Notes under the pieces: model-generated
The model's database searches: none
Told to the model about the DNA's origin: nothing
Seen by the model: only the letters and a program-made list of their open reading frames with translations
Program-made: the position numbers and the translations under genes
Part shown: positions 56,338 through 64,000 of the stretch, one piece after another
How positions within the stretch are numbered: the stretch's first letter is position 1
Layout of the letters: each line of letters opens with the position of its first letter
Assembly: GCF_001922345.1 (NCBI RefSeq)
Contig: NZ_CP018811.1
Coordinates: forward strand, 3,286,001-3,350,000
Direction: 5' to 3'
Source of the DNA: Paraburkholderia sp. SOS3
GTDB taxonomy: Bacteria; Pseudomonadota; Gammaproteobacteria; Burkholderiales; Burkholderiaceae
Length of the DNA: 64,000 bases

Positions 56338-56366
56338 AGGGTTTGGCTCGCGCCAAACCCTTTTTT
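56338..56366 (+). terminator. Terminator after tRNA-Pro
   Basis: Perfect 9-bp stem GGGTTTGGC (56339-56347) / GCCAAACCC (56352-56360) with a TCGC loop and six T. Confidence 0.93.
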
Positions 56367-56555
56367 CTTTTCTACTGCTTCATTTCCATCCGGCGCAACA
56401 TCAAGCGCAACGCAAATGGCTTCGTAGCCGATCCCCGCACCACCCTCCCCGTACCCCTTCCTTGCATTCGCGGCATCCCGCATGCGACATTGCTTGCGAC
56501 CGACCGCATCGAAGCTCGCTTCAGGAAACGCAATCAAGCTTATGGGAGGCATGCA

Positions 56556-57014
56556 ATGAACCTGATTCTCTGGCGTCACGCCGAAGCGGAAGACACCGCC
56601 GCCAACGATCTCGCCCGCCAACTGACGTCGCGCGGCCGCAAGCAGGCGCAGGCCGGCGCGAAATGGCTGCGCAGCCGTCTCGATAACGACGCGGTGATTC
56701 TCGTTAGCCCCGCCACGCGCACCATTCAGACCGTCGAAGCGCTGACCGACCAGTACCGCGTGGTCCGCGAGATCGCACCGGACGCGAGCGCGTCCGACGT
56801 GCTCGGCGCTGCCGGCTGGCCCGACGGCGTCGCACCTACCATCGTCGTGGTCGGACATCAGCCGACGCTCGGGCACGTCGCGGCGCGCCTGATCGCGAAG
56901 AGCGGCGAGAGCTGGGCGATCAGGAAAGGCGGCATCTGGTGGATCGAAAGCCGCGAGCGCAGCGGCGACCTGGAAGCCGTACTGCGCGCCGCGATCAGCC
57001 CCGATCTCATCTGA
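56556..57014 (+). CDS. sixA: SixA-type phosphohistidine phosphatase
   Basis: Removes phosphate from histidine of signalling proteins. The 152 residues begin LILWRHAEAED, the RHx motif of histidine phosphatases (His8). The second catalytic histidine lies in VVVGHQPTLGH. GGGAGG precedes the ATG. The target in this organism is unknown. E. coli SixA acts on ArcB and the PTS-Ntr protein. Confidence 0.9.
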   Translation: MNLILWRHAEAEDTAANDLARQLTSRGRKQAQAGAKWLRSRLDNDAVILVSPATRTIQTVEALTDQYRVVREIAPDASASDVLGAAGWPDGVAPTIVVVGHQPTLGHVAARLIAKSGESWAIRKGGIWWIESRERSGDLEAVLRAAISPDLI

Positions 57015-57184
57015 TCTGCACGGATTTCATCGCACCACTACCCTTCTGGAAACCATACGAACAGGAGTGTGCCAACCTTACGCGAAGTCATCGAATCGTC
57101 ACGGCATTGCCACGCGAACGTCACTGCTCGTTACTACATTGGCGGCAAAGCGGAATCCTCACCTTTTCGACCAGGAACGCCACA

Positions 57185-58003
57185 ATGCGAGAACTGCCGA
57201 CGCCCACTCTGCCCTTCGCTTCGATCCCGCTTGAGCCGCGCCGCCGTCTGCCACGCTCCGAGGAAACGGTCACCCCGCAACACCGCCTGCAAGTGTCGTG
57301 GGTACGCTCCGACGAGGAACTTCGCGAAGCGCAGCGTCTGCGTTACCGCGTGTTCGCCGACGAAATGGGAGCGCGTCTGTCGGGACCGACCGGCCTCGAC
57401 GTCGACGCATTCGATGCATATTGCGACCACCTGACGGTCCGCGATCTCGACACGCTGCAAGTGGTCGGCACTTACCGTGCGCTGCCGCCGCATCAGGCGG
57501 CGCGCATCGGCCGCCTTTACGCGGAAGGCGAATTCGACGTGTCGCGGCTGACACATCTGCGCTCGAAAATGGTCGAGGTCGGCCGTTCATGCGTGCATGC
57601 CGACTACCGCAGCGGTTCGGTGATCATGTCGCTGTGGGCGGGCCTTGCCTCGTACATGCAGCACAACGGTTACGAGACGATGCTCGGCTGCGCGAGCGTG
57701 CCGATGGGCGATGGCGGCCACTACGCGGCGAATCTGTACAAGTCGTTGCGCGACTCGGAACTGACGGCGCCGGAATACCGTGCGTTCCCGCATACGCCGC
57801 TGCCGTACGACGATCTGCAAACAGGCGCGAAAGTCGCGCCGCCGCCGCTCATCAAAGGCTATCTGCGCCTGGGTGCCAGGATTTGCGGCGCGCCGGCCTG
57901 GGATCCGGACTTCAACGCAGCCGACTTCCTGACGCTCTTCCGCCTGTCGGAAATCAACGCACGCTACGCACGCCACTTCCTCGGCGACGCAATGCCGCGC
58001 TGA
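57185..58003 (+). CDS. olsB: OlsB-type ornithine N-acyltransferase (GNAT-like, Acetyltransf_5)
   Basis: Likely adds a 3-hydroxy fatty acyl chain to ornithine in ornithine-lipid synthesis at the membrane. The 272 residues have a polar N-terminus, then REAQRLRYRVFADEMGARL and VEVGRSCVHADYRSGSVIMSLWAGL, characteristic of the hemolysin-like acyltransferase branch (OlsB, PlsC-linked). AGGAACG precedes the ATG at 57185. OlsA is not adjacent. Other members acylate glycine or lysine, so the acceptor is inferred. Confidence 0.75.
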   Translation: MRELPTPTLPFASIPLEPRRRLPRSEETVTPQHRLQVSWVRSDEELREAQRLRYRVFADEMGARLSGPTGLDVDAFDAYCDHLTVRDLDTLQVVGTYRALPPHQAARIGRLYAEGEFDVSRLTHLRSKMVEVGRSCVHADYRSGSVIMSLWAGLASYMQHNGYETMLGCASVPMGDGGHYAANLYKSLRDSELTAPEYRAFPHTPLPYDDLQTGAKVAPPPLIKGYLRLGARICGAPAWDPDFNAADFLTLFRLSEINARYARHFLGDAMPR

Positions 58004-58114
58004 CGCACCGTCAAGTGGAGCGCCGCTTGCCTGTCGCGCGTTCGCGGCAAGCAAGCGCTAACATCGCTCGCATGCAAAGGCGGATCCGTTAGCCAGAAAA
58101 ATGCCGATCAAATG

Positions 58115-58148
58115 AAAAGGCCCAGCATTTAACCTGCTGGACCCTTTT
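58115..58148. terminator. Bidirectional terminator between olsB and ppx
   Basis: AAAAGG-CCAGCA (58115-58127 region) pairs with TGCTGG-CCTTTT (58135-58148 region) with a bulge, and T-runs occur on both strands. Confidence 0.8.
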
Positions 58149-58214
58149 GGCATTCCAATCCGGAAACGACAGGCAGATATCGCTCATTCATCCGCCCGTT
58201 TTTCCGTTCGTCCT

Positions 58215-58262
58215 CCGCTTAATCATCCGCTTAATCATCCGCTTAAGCATCCGCGCAGGCAT
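58215..58262. repeat. 12-bp tandem repeat (three to four units) downstream of ppx
   Basis: Units ccgcttaatcat twice, ccgcttaagcat and decayed ccgcgcaggcat, just past the ppx stop. Confidence 0.8.
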
Positions 58263-58278
58263 TCTCTTACGCAGCCCT

Positions 58279-59790
58279 TTAGTCATCCGTATAAACGACC
58301 CGATACGGCGTGCGGATCTTCTCCCACTCAGCCGCTTCCTGGCTCAGGCTGTAGTCGGTCAGCGGATTGTTCGCCACCCATGCATTCGGCAGACGCACCT
58401 CGTACCCGCCATTCGCCTGCGCGACCGTGATGTCGGGCAGCCCGACATCGGCGCGGCGCCGGCACAGCAGCGCGGCAAGGCGCAGGCAGAACAGCAGCGG
58501 CCACTCCACGTCGCGCGTCTGCGCGAGCTTGCCGAGCTTGCCCACGTGGCCGAGCACGAGCGACGCGACACGCGCCTGATCGGTGCGCGAAAAACCCGGC
58601 ATGTCGGCGTTGCTCGCGATATAGGCGGAATGCTTGTGATACGAGCTATGCGAGATCGACAGTCCGATTTCATGCAATGCAGCTGCCCAGCCGAGGAACA
58701 TGCGGTTTTCTGCGCGGCGCTCCGCATCGGGCTCGTCGAGCTGATCGTAGAAGCGCACGGCCAGCTCGCCGATACGCCCGGCCTGTGCGCGATCGACGCC
58801 GTAGCGCCGCATAAACCCTTCGACGGTGATCGTGCGCATGTCCTGATGCTGCGAGCGCCCGAGCAGGTCATACAGCACGCCGAGGCGCAGCGCGCCGTCG
58901 GTCGTATCTACATACTCGATATCGAGCTCTTCGAACACGGCCAGCATGATCGACAGCCCGCCCGCGAGCACCGGAATGCGATCGGGTTTGAGCGCGATCA
59001 ACTTCAGCCGGTTGACGTTTTCCGCCTTGATCAGCGCACGCTTCAGACGTTCGAGGCCGATCCGCGAAATGCCATGCGTGATGCCGGCATCGTTAAAGCC
59101 GTTCGCCTCGACCAGTTCCGCGAGCGCACGCGCGGTGCCCGACGAACCGATCGCCTGTTCCCAGCCGGTCTTCCTGTAGTCCGAGGAGATGATCTGGATT
59201 TCGCGCGACGCAGCGAGTTCCGCCTGACGCATCGTGTATTCGTCGACATTGCCGGCCGGAAAAAATGCACGGCTATGGCTCACGCAGCCGATATAGAGGC
59301 TTTCCATTTTGATCGGCGTGTAATGCGAGCCGATGATGAATTCCGTCGAGCCGCCGCCGATATCGACGACGAGCCGCTTGCCCGCGCTCGCCGGTACCGA
59401 GTGCGCGGCACCCGCGTAGATGAGCCGCGCTTCCTCGCGGCCCGCGATCACTTCGATCGGAAAACCGAGCGCCGCTTGCGCTTCGGTGAGAAATTCGCCC
59501 GCGTTCTTCGCGACGCGCAGCGTGTTGGTGGCCACGGCCCGCACATGATCGGGGTGAAAATCGCGCAACCGTTCGCCGAAGCGCCGCAGCGCATCCCAGC
59601 CACGCACCTGCGACGCACGATCGAGCATCTTGTCGCGCGACAGGCCCGCTGCAAGCCGCACCGGCTCGCGCAGCGCGTCGACCTGGTAGATCTGGCTGCC
59701 TGCGTCGGTTTCTTCGACGCGCCCCACGATCAGGCGGAAACTGTTCGAACCGAGGTCGACCGATGCGAGCAATGGCGGATTATTAGCCAT
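58279..59790 (-). CDS. ppx: Exopolyphosphatase
   Basis: Cuts phosphate from the ends of polyphosphate. The 503 residues show actin-like ATPase-fold motifs: SVDLGSNSFRLIVGRV near the N-terminus and LVVDIGGGSTEFIIG at about 137, with catalytic glutamate near NTLRVAKNAGEF. A C-terminal HD-type helical domain (about 310-480) follows. The start MANNPPLLAS matches the family. Upstream in-frame ATGs are not conserved-looking. It diverges from ppk. Confidence 0.95.
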   Translation of the reverse strand: MANNPPLLASVDLGSNSFRLIVGRVEETDAGSQIYQVDALREPVRLAAGLSRDKMLDRASQVRGWDALRRFGERLRDFHPDHVRAVATNTLRVAKNAGEFLTEAQAALGFPIEVIAGREEARLIYAGAAHSVPASAGKRLVVDIGGGSTEFIIGSHYTPIKMESLYIGCVSHSRAFFPAGNVDEYTMRQAELAASREIQIISSDYRKTGWEQAIGSSGTARALAELVEANGFNDAGITHGISRIGLERLKRALIKAENVNRLKLIALKPDRIPVLAGGLSIMLAVFEELDIEYVDTTDGALRLGVLYDLLGRSQHQDMRTITVEGFMRRYGVDRAQAGRIGELAVRFYDQLDEPDAERRAENRMFLGWAAALHEIGLSISHSSYHKHSAYIASNADMPGFSRTDQARVASLVLGHVGKLGKLAQTRDVEWPLLFCLRLAALLCRRRADVGLPDITVAQANGGYEVRLPNAWVANNPLTDYSLSQEAAEWEKIRTPYRVVYTDD

Positions 59791-60059
59791 CGGTTGTGAG
59801 CACTCCATGCGCGCGGACGAGATACTGCTGCTCACGCCCGCCCTGTTGAAAGGCGCCATTTTAAGCACACTGGTTCCCATCATGTCACCTCGCGGACGGA
59901 CGTCCGGAACATGTTCGCAAATACCTGCGTCATATTTACGACACGTGGGTCAGATAGCGATAAAATTTGAGAGAAGTGTAAACGTCACAAAAATACCATC
60001 AATCTGTGAGAATTTCCGAGCGTCCTTTCGAATCCTATCGCGCATCATCGCCTCTGCCG
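59791..60059. other. Divergent ppx/ppk regulatory region
   Basis: 269 bases between the opposing starts. It holds an 18-base Pho-box-like sequence (59927-59944), described separately, and a GATAAAAT -10-like sequence (59961-59968) for ppk. Confidence 0.5.
59927..59944 (-). promoter_or_regulatory. Possible Pho box between ppx and ppk
   Basis: On the minus strand, read as two 7-base repeats with a 4-base gap (GTGTCGT-AAAT-ATGACGC), it matches the PhoB consensus CTGTCAT-AAAT-CTGTCAC at 13 of 18 positions. The presence of phoB nearby makes this reasonable, but 13/18 is weak. Confidence 0.35.
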
Positions 60060-62123
60060 ATGTCCATCCGCTACCCTCTTCTGAATCGCGAGCTGGGCAT
60101 TCTGGGTTTTAACGAGCGCGTCCTCGCTCAGGCCGCCGACCCGGCCGTCCCATTGCTCGAACGTCTACGCTTCATTTGCATCACCAGCAGCAATCTCGAC
60201 GAGTTCTTTGAAATCCGCATGGCCGGATTGCAGGAACAGATGCGCGACAACCCCGGCGCGCTGTCGCCGGACGGCATGTCGCTGCAGCACGTGTACGATC
60301 TCGTCGCCGAACGCGCGCAAAAGCTCGTGCACCGCCAGTATGCAATGCTGCATGAGACGGTCCTGCCCGCGCTCGAAGACGAAGGCATTTACTTTCACGG
60401 CACCGAAGCGTGGAGCGACGCGCAAACGGAATGGGCGCGCAGCTATTTCGTCGACGAACTACTGCCGGTGCTCACGCCGATCGGCCTCGATCCCGCGCAT
60501 CCTTTTCCGCGCGTGCTGAACAAGAGCCTGAACTTCGTCGTCGAGCTCGAAGGCAAGGATGCGTTCGGCCGCCAGGCGGTGATGGGCATCGTGCAAGCGC
60601 CGCGCGCGCTGCCGCGGCTCGTGCGGATGCCGCACGAACTGTCTGGCTATCCGCACGGTTTCGTGCTGTTGAGTTCGCTGATGCAGCGCTTCGTCAACGA
60701 GCTGTTCCCGAATCTCATGGTGCGCAGCTGCAACCAGTTTCGAATCACGCGTAATAGCGAGCTCTTCGTCGACGAGGACGAAATCACGAACTTGCGCGTC
60801 GCGCTGCAGGGCGAATTGCCGGCGCGGCATCTCGGCAACGCCGTGCGGCTCGAAGTATCGGCCGACACGCCCGCGCATCTGGTGCAGCGCCTGCTCGACG
60901 AAAGCAGCCTGTCGGAGAAGGACTGTTACCGCGTCGACGGCCCCGTGAATCTCGTACGGCTCATGCAGTTGCCCGAGATGGTCGACCGCCCCGACCTCAA
61001 GTTCGTCCCGCATATTCCGGCTACGCCGCCGCAAATCGGCACGAGCGCAAACCTGTTCGACGTGATCGATCAGGGCGACGTGCTGCTCCATCATCCGTAC
61101 GAGAGTTTCCAGCCGGTGCTCGAGCTGCTGCTGCAGGCCGCGAAGGATCCGAACGTCGTCGCGATCAAGCAGACCATCTATCGCACCGGCACCGACTCGC
61201 CGCTGATGGACGCGCTGATGCAGGCCGCGCGCAACGGCAAGGAAGTGACCGTCGTCGTCGAACTGCTTGCGCGCTTCGACGAGGAAACCAACATCAACTG
61301 GGCCTCGCAGCTCGAAGCGGTCGGCGCGCATGTCGTCTACGGCGTCGTCGGCCATAAGTGCCACGCAAAGATGATGCTGATCGTGCGGCGCGTGTCCGAG
61401 GCCGGCAAATCGATGTTGAAACGCTATGTGCATCTCGGCACCGGCAATTACCATCCGCGCACCGCGCGTCTATACACCGACTTCGGCTTGATGACGGCCG
61501 ATCAGAAGATCTGCGAAGACGTGCATCACGTATTCCAGCAATTGACCGGCATCGGCGGCGAACTGACATTGCATGAGCTGTGGCAATCGCCGTTCACGCT
61601 GCATCCGCGTCTTGTCGAAGCGATCCGCAACGAGGCCGAGCACGCGCGTGCCGGCAAGCGCGCACGCATCGTCGCGAAGATGAATGCGCTGCTCGAACCC
61701 ACGGTGATCACCGAGTTGTACGAAGCGTCGCAGGCGGGCGTGAAGATCGATCTGATCGTGCGCGGCGTCTGTGCGTTGCAGCCGGGCGTGCCGGGCCTGT
61801 CGGAAAACATCACCGTGCGTTCGATCGTCGGGCGCTTTCTCGAACACCACCGCATCTTCTACTTCTACGACGGCGGCAGGGAGCAGGTCTACCTATCGAG
61901 CGCCGACTGGATGGATCGCAATTTCTTCCGGCGCGTCGAAGTCGCGTTTCCGATCAATAACCGGCGTCTGAAGCGGCGCGTCATTGCGGAGGGACTGTCG
62001 GCGTTCCTCGGCGACAACCAGGCCGCCTGGCTCATGCAAAGCGACGGCCACTATCGCCGGCGCCGGCCGGGCAAGTCGTCGCGCAACGCGCAGATGAGCC
62101 TGTTGACGAAGTTCTGTTCGTAG
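60060..62123 (+). CDS. ppk: Polyphosphate kinase 1
   Basis: Builds polyphosphate from ATP at the inner face of the membrane. From MSIRYPLLNRELGILGFN it is 687 residues, one shorter than E. coli Ppk. The autophosphorylated histidine is His435 in GHKCHAKMML, and a second active-site histidine is in LEHHRIFYFYDG (about 596). A GTG 54 bases upstream could add 18 residues, but they are not family-like. It diverges from ppx and converges on phoR. Confidence 0.96.
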   Translation: MSIRYPLLNRELGILGFNERVLAQAADPAVPLLERLRFICITSSNLDEFFEIRMAGLQEQMRDNPGALSPDGMSLQHVYDLVAERAQKLVHRQYAMLHETVLPALEDEGIYFHGTEAWSDAQTEWARSYFVDELLPVLTPIGLDPAHPFPRVLNKSLNFVVELEGKDAFGRQAVMGIVQAPRALPRLVRMPHELSGYPHGFVLLSSLMQRFVNELFPNLMVRSCNQFRITRNSELFVDEDEITNLRVALQGELPARHLGNAVRLEVSADTPAHLVQRLLDESSLSEKDCYRVDGPVNLVRLMQLPEMVDRPDLKFVPHIPATPPQIGTSANLFDVIDQGDVLLHHPYESFQPVLELLLQAAKDPNVVAIKQTIYRTGTDSPLMDALMQAARNGKEVTVVVELLARFDEETNINWASQLEAVGAHVVYGVVGHKCHAKMMLIVRRVSEAGKSMLKRYVHLGTGNYHPRTARLYTDFGLMTADQKICEDVHHVFQQLTGIGGELTLHELWQSPFTLHPRLVEAIRNEAEHARAGKRARIVAKMNALLEPTVITELYEASQAGVKIDLIVRGVCALQPGVPGLSENITVRSIVGRFLEHHRIFYFYDGGREQVYLSSADWMDRNFFRRVEVAFPINNRRLKRRVIAEGLSAFLGDNQAAWLMQSDGHYRRRRPGKSSRNAQMSLLTKFCS

Positions 62124-62146
62124 TCGGCGTAGCGGCGTAGCGGCAT

Positions 62147-62191
62147 GGCAGCCGGTCCGGCCGGCTCGCTGGCGATCGGCTACCGGCTGCC
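62147..62191. repeat. 10-bp inverted repeat between converging ppk and phoR
   Basis: GGCAGCCGGT (62147-62156) and ACCGGCTGCC (62182-62191) are perfectly complementary across 25 bases. No T-run follows, so termination is only a possibility. Confidence 0.5.
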
Positions 62192-62194
62192 CGT

Positions 62195-63508
62195 TCAGGC
62201 CGGTGCCGGCTGCCGGCGCGCAGTGCGGAACGCAGGAAAGCGCGCGGTGAACGTACTGCCGCGTCCCTCTTCGCTCTTCACTTCGAGTTGCGCGTCGTGC
62301 CGCTGCAGCACGTGCTTGACGATCGCGAGCCCGAGCCCCGTGCCGCCCGTATCGCGCGAACGGCTGCGGTCGACGCGATAGAAGCGCTCGGTCAGGCGCG
62401 GAATATCGGCGGCGGGAATCCCGAGGCCGCTATCGATAACCGAGAACGTAGCCTGCGCGCCATGCACGTGCCAGTTCACATGGATCGACCCGCCGTCGGG
62501 CGTATAACGGACCGCGTTCGTCACGAGATTGCCGAGCGCGCTCAATATCTCGGTCTCGACGCCGGTTACCGTCAGGCCTTCATCGATATCGAACGAAATG
62601 CGATGCCGGCCGGCCGATAGCGTTTCGGCATCGTCCTTCAGATGGCGCAACACCGCGCGCATATCGATCATCTGCTCGCTCGGCGGCTTGCCGTCGCCTT
62701 CGAGCGTCGCCAGCACCAGCAGATCGCGCACGATGTGCTGCATGCGCGACGCCTGCTGTTCCATCAGTTCGAGATAGCGCGCGCGTTCGGCATCGTTGAG
62801 CGGCAGCTCGCGCATCGTTTCGAGAAAACCGGAGAGCACCGTGAGCGGCGTCTTCAGCTCATGCGATACGTTCGCGACGAAGTCGCGGCGCATCGAGTCC
62901 GTACGCTCGAGCTCGGTGATGTCCTGCGACAGCACGAGCTTGCGATTTTCGCCGTAGGGAAACACCTGCACCGACAGCACGTTCTGCCGCCGCTCGCCCA
63001 TGCCGCGCATGATCAGCATCTCTTCGTAATGGTGCGAGTTCAGGTAGCGGACGAAGTCGGGCTGGCGCACGAGATGCGTGATGTGCTGACGCAGATCGCG
63101 TTTCGCATCGAGCCCGAAATGCAGCTCGGAAATCGCGTTGCACCATTCGATCTGGTCATGATCGTCAAGCATCGCGACGCCGTTCGGCGATGCCTGGATC
63201 GCCTGAATAAAACGCGAGTGCTGCTGCTCGACCTGCCGCACCTGCGCGTGCCAGCGCTTCGCGAGCTTATGCAGCCGGTAGTAGATTTCGCCCCAGATGC
63301 CCGGCGCACTGGGCACTTCGCCGTACACCGGCGCGTCGAGCAGACGCCACAACTGCTGCTTGTGAAAGGTACTGAAGACGCCCTGCGCAAGCAGCACGAC
63401 GATCGCGAGAATCAGCGCCGCCTTGACGCCCGCAACTGCACCGACCGCCACGCACAGAACAGCGAGCAACACGAGCGAAACAAGGGAGCGCGCCCAGATG
63501 ATGTTCAT
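62195..63508 (-). CDS. phoR: Phosphate-regulon sensor histidine kinase PhoR
   Basis: Membrane kinase that phosphorylates PhoB when phosphate is scarce. The 437 residues have two N-terminal membrane helices (about 8-45), a PAS domain (about 98-200), the phospho-acceptor His216 in FVANVSHELKTPL, and ATPase motifs NLVTNAVRYTP, DSGLGIP and GGTGLGLAIVKHVL. phoB lies 130 bases upstream in the same direction. Start at 63508. Confidence 0.95.
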   Translation of the reverse strand: MNIIWARSLVSLVLLAVLCVAVGAVAGVKAALILAIVVLLAQGVFSTFHKQQLWRLLDAPVYGEVPSAPGIWGEIYYRLHKLAKRWHAQVRQVEQQHSRFIQAIQASPNGVAMLDDHDQIEWCNAISELHFGLDAKRDLRQHITHLVRQPDFVRYLNSHHYEEMLIMRGMGERRQNVLSVQVFPYGENRKLVLSQDITELERTDSMRRDFVANVSHELKTPLTVLSGFLETMRELPLNDAERARYLELMEQQASRMQHIVRDLLVLATLEGDGKPPSEQMIDMRAVLRHLKDDAETLSAGRHRISFDIDEGLTVTGVETEILSALGNLVTNAVRYTPDGGSIHVNWHVHGAQATFSVIDSGLGIPAADIPRLTERFYRVDRSRSRDTGGTGLGLAIVKHVLQRHDAQLEVKSEEGRGSTFTARFPAFRTARRQPAPA

Positions 63509-63638
63509 GTTCAGCGATCGAAGAGTAACCGGGAGCTGCGCTTAAGGCGCGCGCAGCCAGCGCGTTCCATGCGTCTTTCGCCGATTGAAATTGAAAGCGC
63601 GTGGGTGACGCCAGGGTGCCTTAAGTGGCTTAAACGGC

Positions 63639-64000
63639 TTAAGCGCTTTTCGCGAGCCGATAACCGCTGCCGCGGACCGTTTCAATCATAGCATCGCAAC
63701 CAGCCGGTTTAAGGGCAGCGCGCAGACGCTTGATATGCACGTCGACCGTCCGTTCTTCGACGAACACATGGTCGCCCCACACCTGGTCGAGCAGTTGCGT
63801 GCGGCTGTGCACGCGCTCCGGATGCGTCATGAAGAAGTGCAGCAGACGGAATTCGGTCGGGCCGAGATCGAGCTTGATCTCGCTGCCCTGCGCATGCGCG
63901 GCGACGCGGTGCGTGGACGGATCGAGCTTCAGTCCGTTGATCGCGACGACATCTTCGGTCAGTTGCGGCGCACGGCGGCGCAGCACCGCCTTGATGCGCG
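63639..64000 (-). CDS. phoB: Phosphate-regulon response regulator PhoB, C-terminal part (runs off the window)
   Basis: The 120 residues seen are the winged-helix output domain: [42 protein letters not shown] and VRGSGYRL. The receiver domain lies beyond 64000. Short cttaa-containing repeats (ccttaagtgg, cttaaacgg, cttaagcgc) overlap the stop at 63639-63641. It activates the pho genes, possibly including those beside it. Confidence 0.95.
   Translation of the reverse strand, partial: RIKAVLRRRAPQLTEDVVAINGLKLDPSTHRVAAHAQGSEIKLDLGPTEFRLLHFFMTHPERVHSRTQLLDQVWGDHVFVEERTVDVHIKRLRAALKPAGCDAMIETVRGSGYRLAKSA

Noticed and set aside
58147..59799. Plus-strand open frame (550 codons) opposite ppx
   Set aside because: Antisense shadow with no recognizable domain; ppx motifs are complete on the other strand.

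Overview
The window is a GC-rich chromosomal stretch from a betaproteobacterium of the Burkholderia/Paraburkholderia type. This is inferred from the gene content: ppx, ppk, phoR and phoB neighbours, a valS-galU-tusA run, an OlsB-like ornithine acyltransferase, a full inositol operon, and strong G/C third-position bias. No species can be named from sequence alone. I see no insertion sequence, prophage, integrase or CRISPR array. Most of the DNA is ordinary core genome, with unusual detail in proteins and between genes.

Layout. 1-1215: N-terminal part of a chemotaxis receptor. 1.6-5.1 kb: fosmidomycin-resistance type MFS exporter and propionyl-CoA synthetase. 5.1-8.3 kb: MTA/SAH nucleosidase coupled to a UvrD-type helicase. 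8.6-12.9 kb: valS, galU and a TusA-like protein. 13-25.4 kb: myo-inositol catabolism. A leftward arm has an RpiR/SIS regulator and two Gfo/Idh dehydrogenases. A rightward arm has a three-part ABC importer, an IolC kinase fused to a DUF2090 aldolase-like domain, then IolD, IolE and IolB. The divergent promoter holds a GGAA-N6-TTCC site. 25.6-34.8 kb: an unknown 468-residue protein, inositol-monophosphatase-like and iron alcohol dehydrogenase genes, a Nudix hydrolase, threonine aldolase, a YbfB-type MFS with a divergent LysR regulator, and a Fic-family protein lacking the catalytic histidine. 35-44.8 kb: alaS, a class III CoA-transferase, a small alpha/beta hydrolase, a gamma-glutamyltransferase with a very large low-complexity insertion, and glnS. 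45-58 kb: an amino-acid binding protein, Nudix, surface-antigen-like protein, Hyi-type isomerase, tRNA-Arg, uppP, aldose epimerase, NlpD-like lipoprotein, several very small proteins, DUF2288, MATE, tRNA-Pro, SixA and OlsB. 58.3-64 kb: ppx and ppk (divergent), phoR and the 3' part of phoB, the phosphate/polyphosphate locus.

How genes work together. The inositol arm imports inositol (ABC), oxidises it (IolG), then processes it through IolE, IolD, IolB and IolC-DUF2090. The final dehydrogenase IolA is not in the window. Ppk makes polyphosphate, Ppx degrades it, and PhoR/PhoB senses phosphate.

Most notable signals: the GGT insertion next to its self-cleavage Thr; a compact candidate small RNA at 52698-52773 with its own promoter and terminator; the Fic protein with Gln for His and a structured leader; a 24-bp perfect palindrome beside fic; several 12-bp tandem repeats in gene-flanking DNA; and coding genes of 28, 56, 57 and 52 residues.
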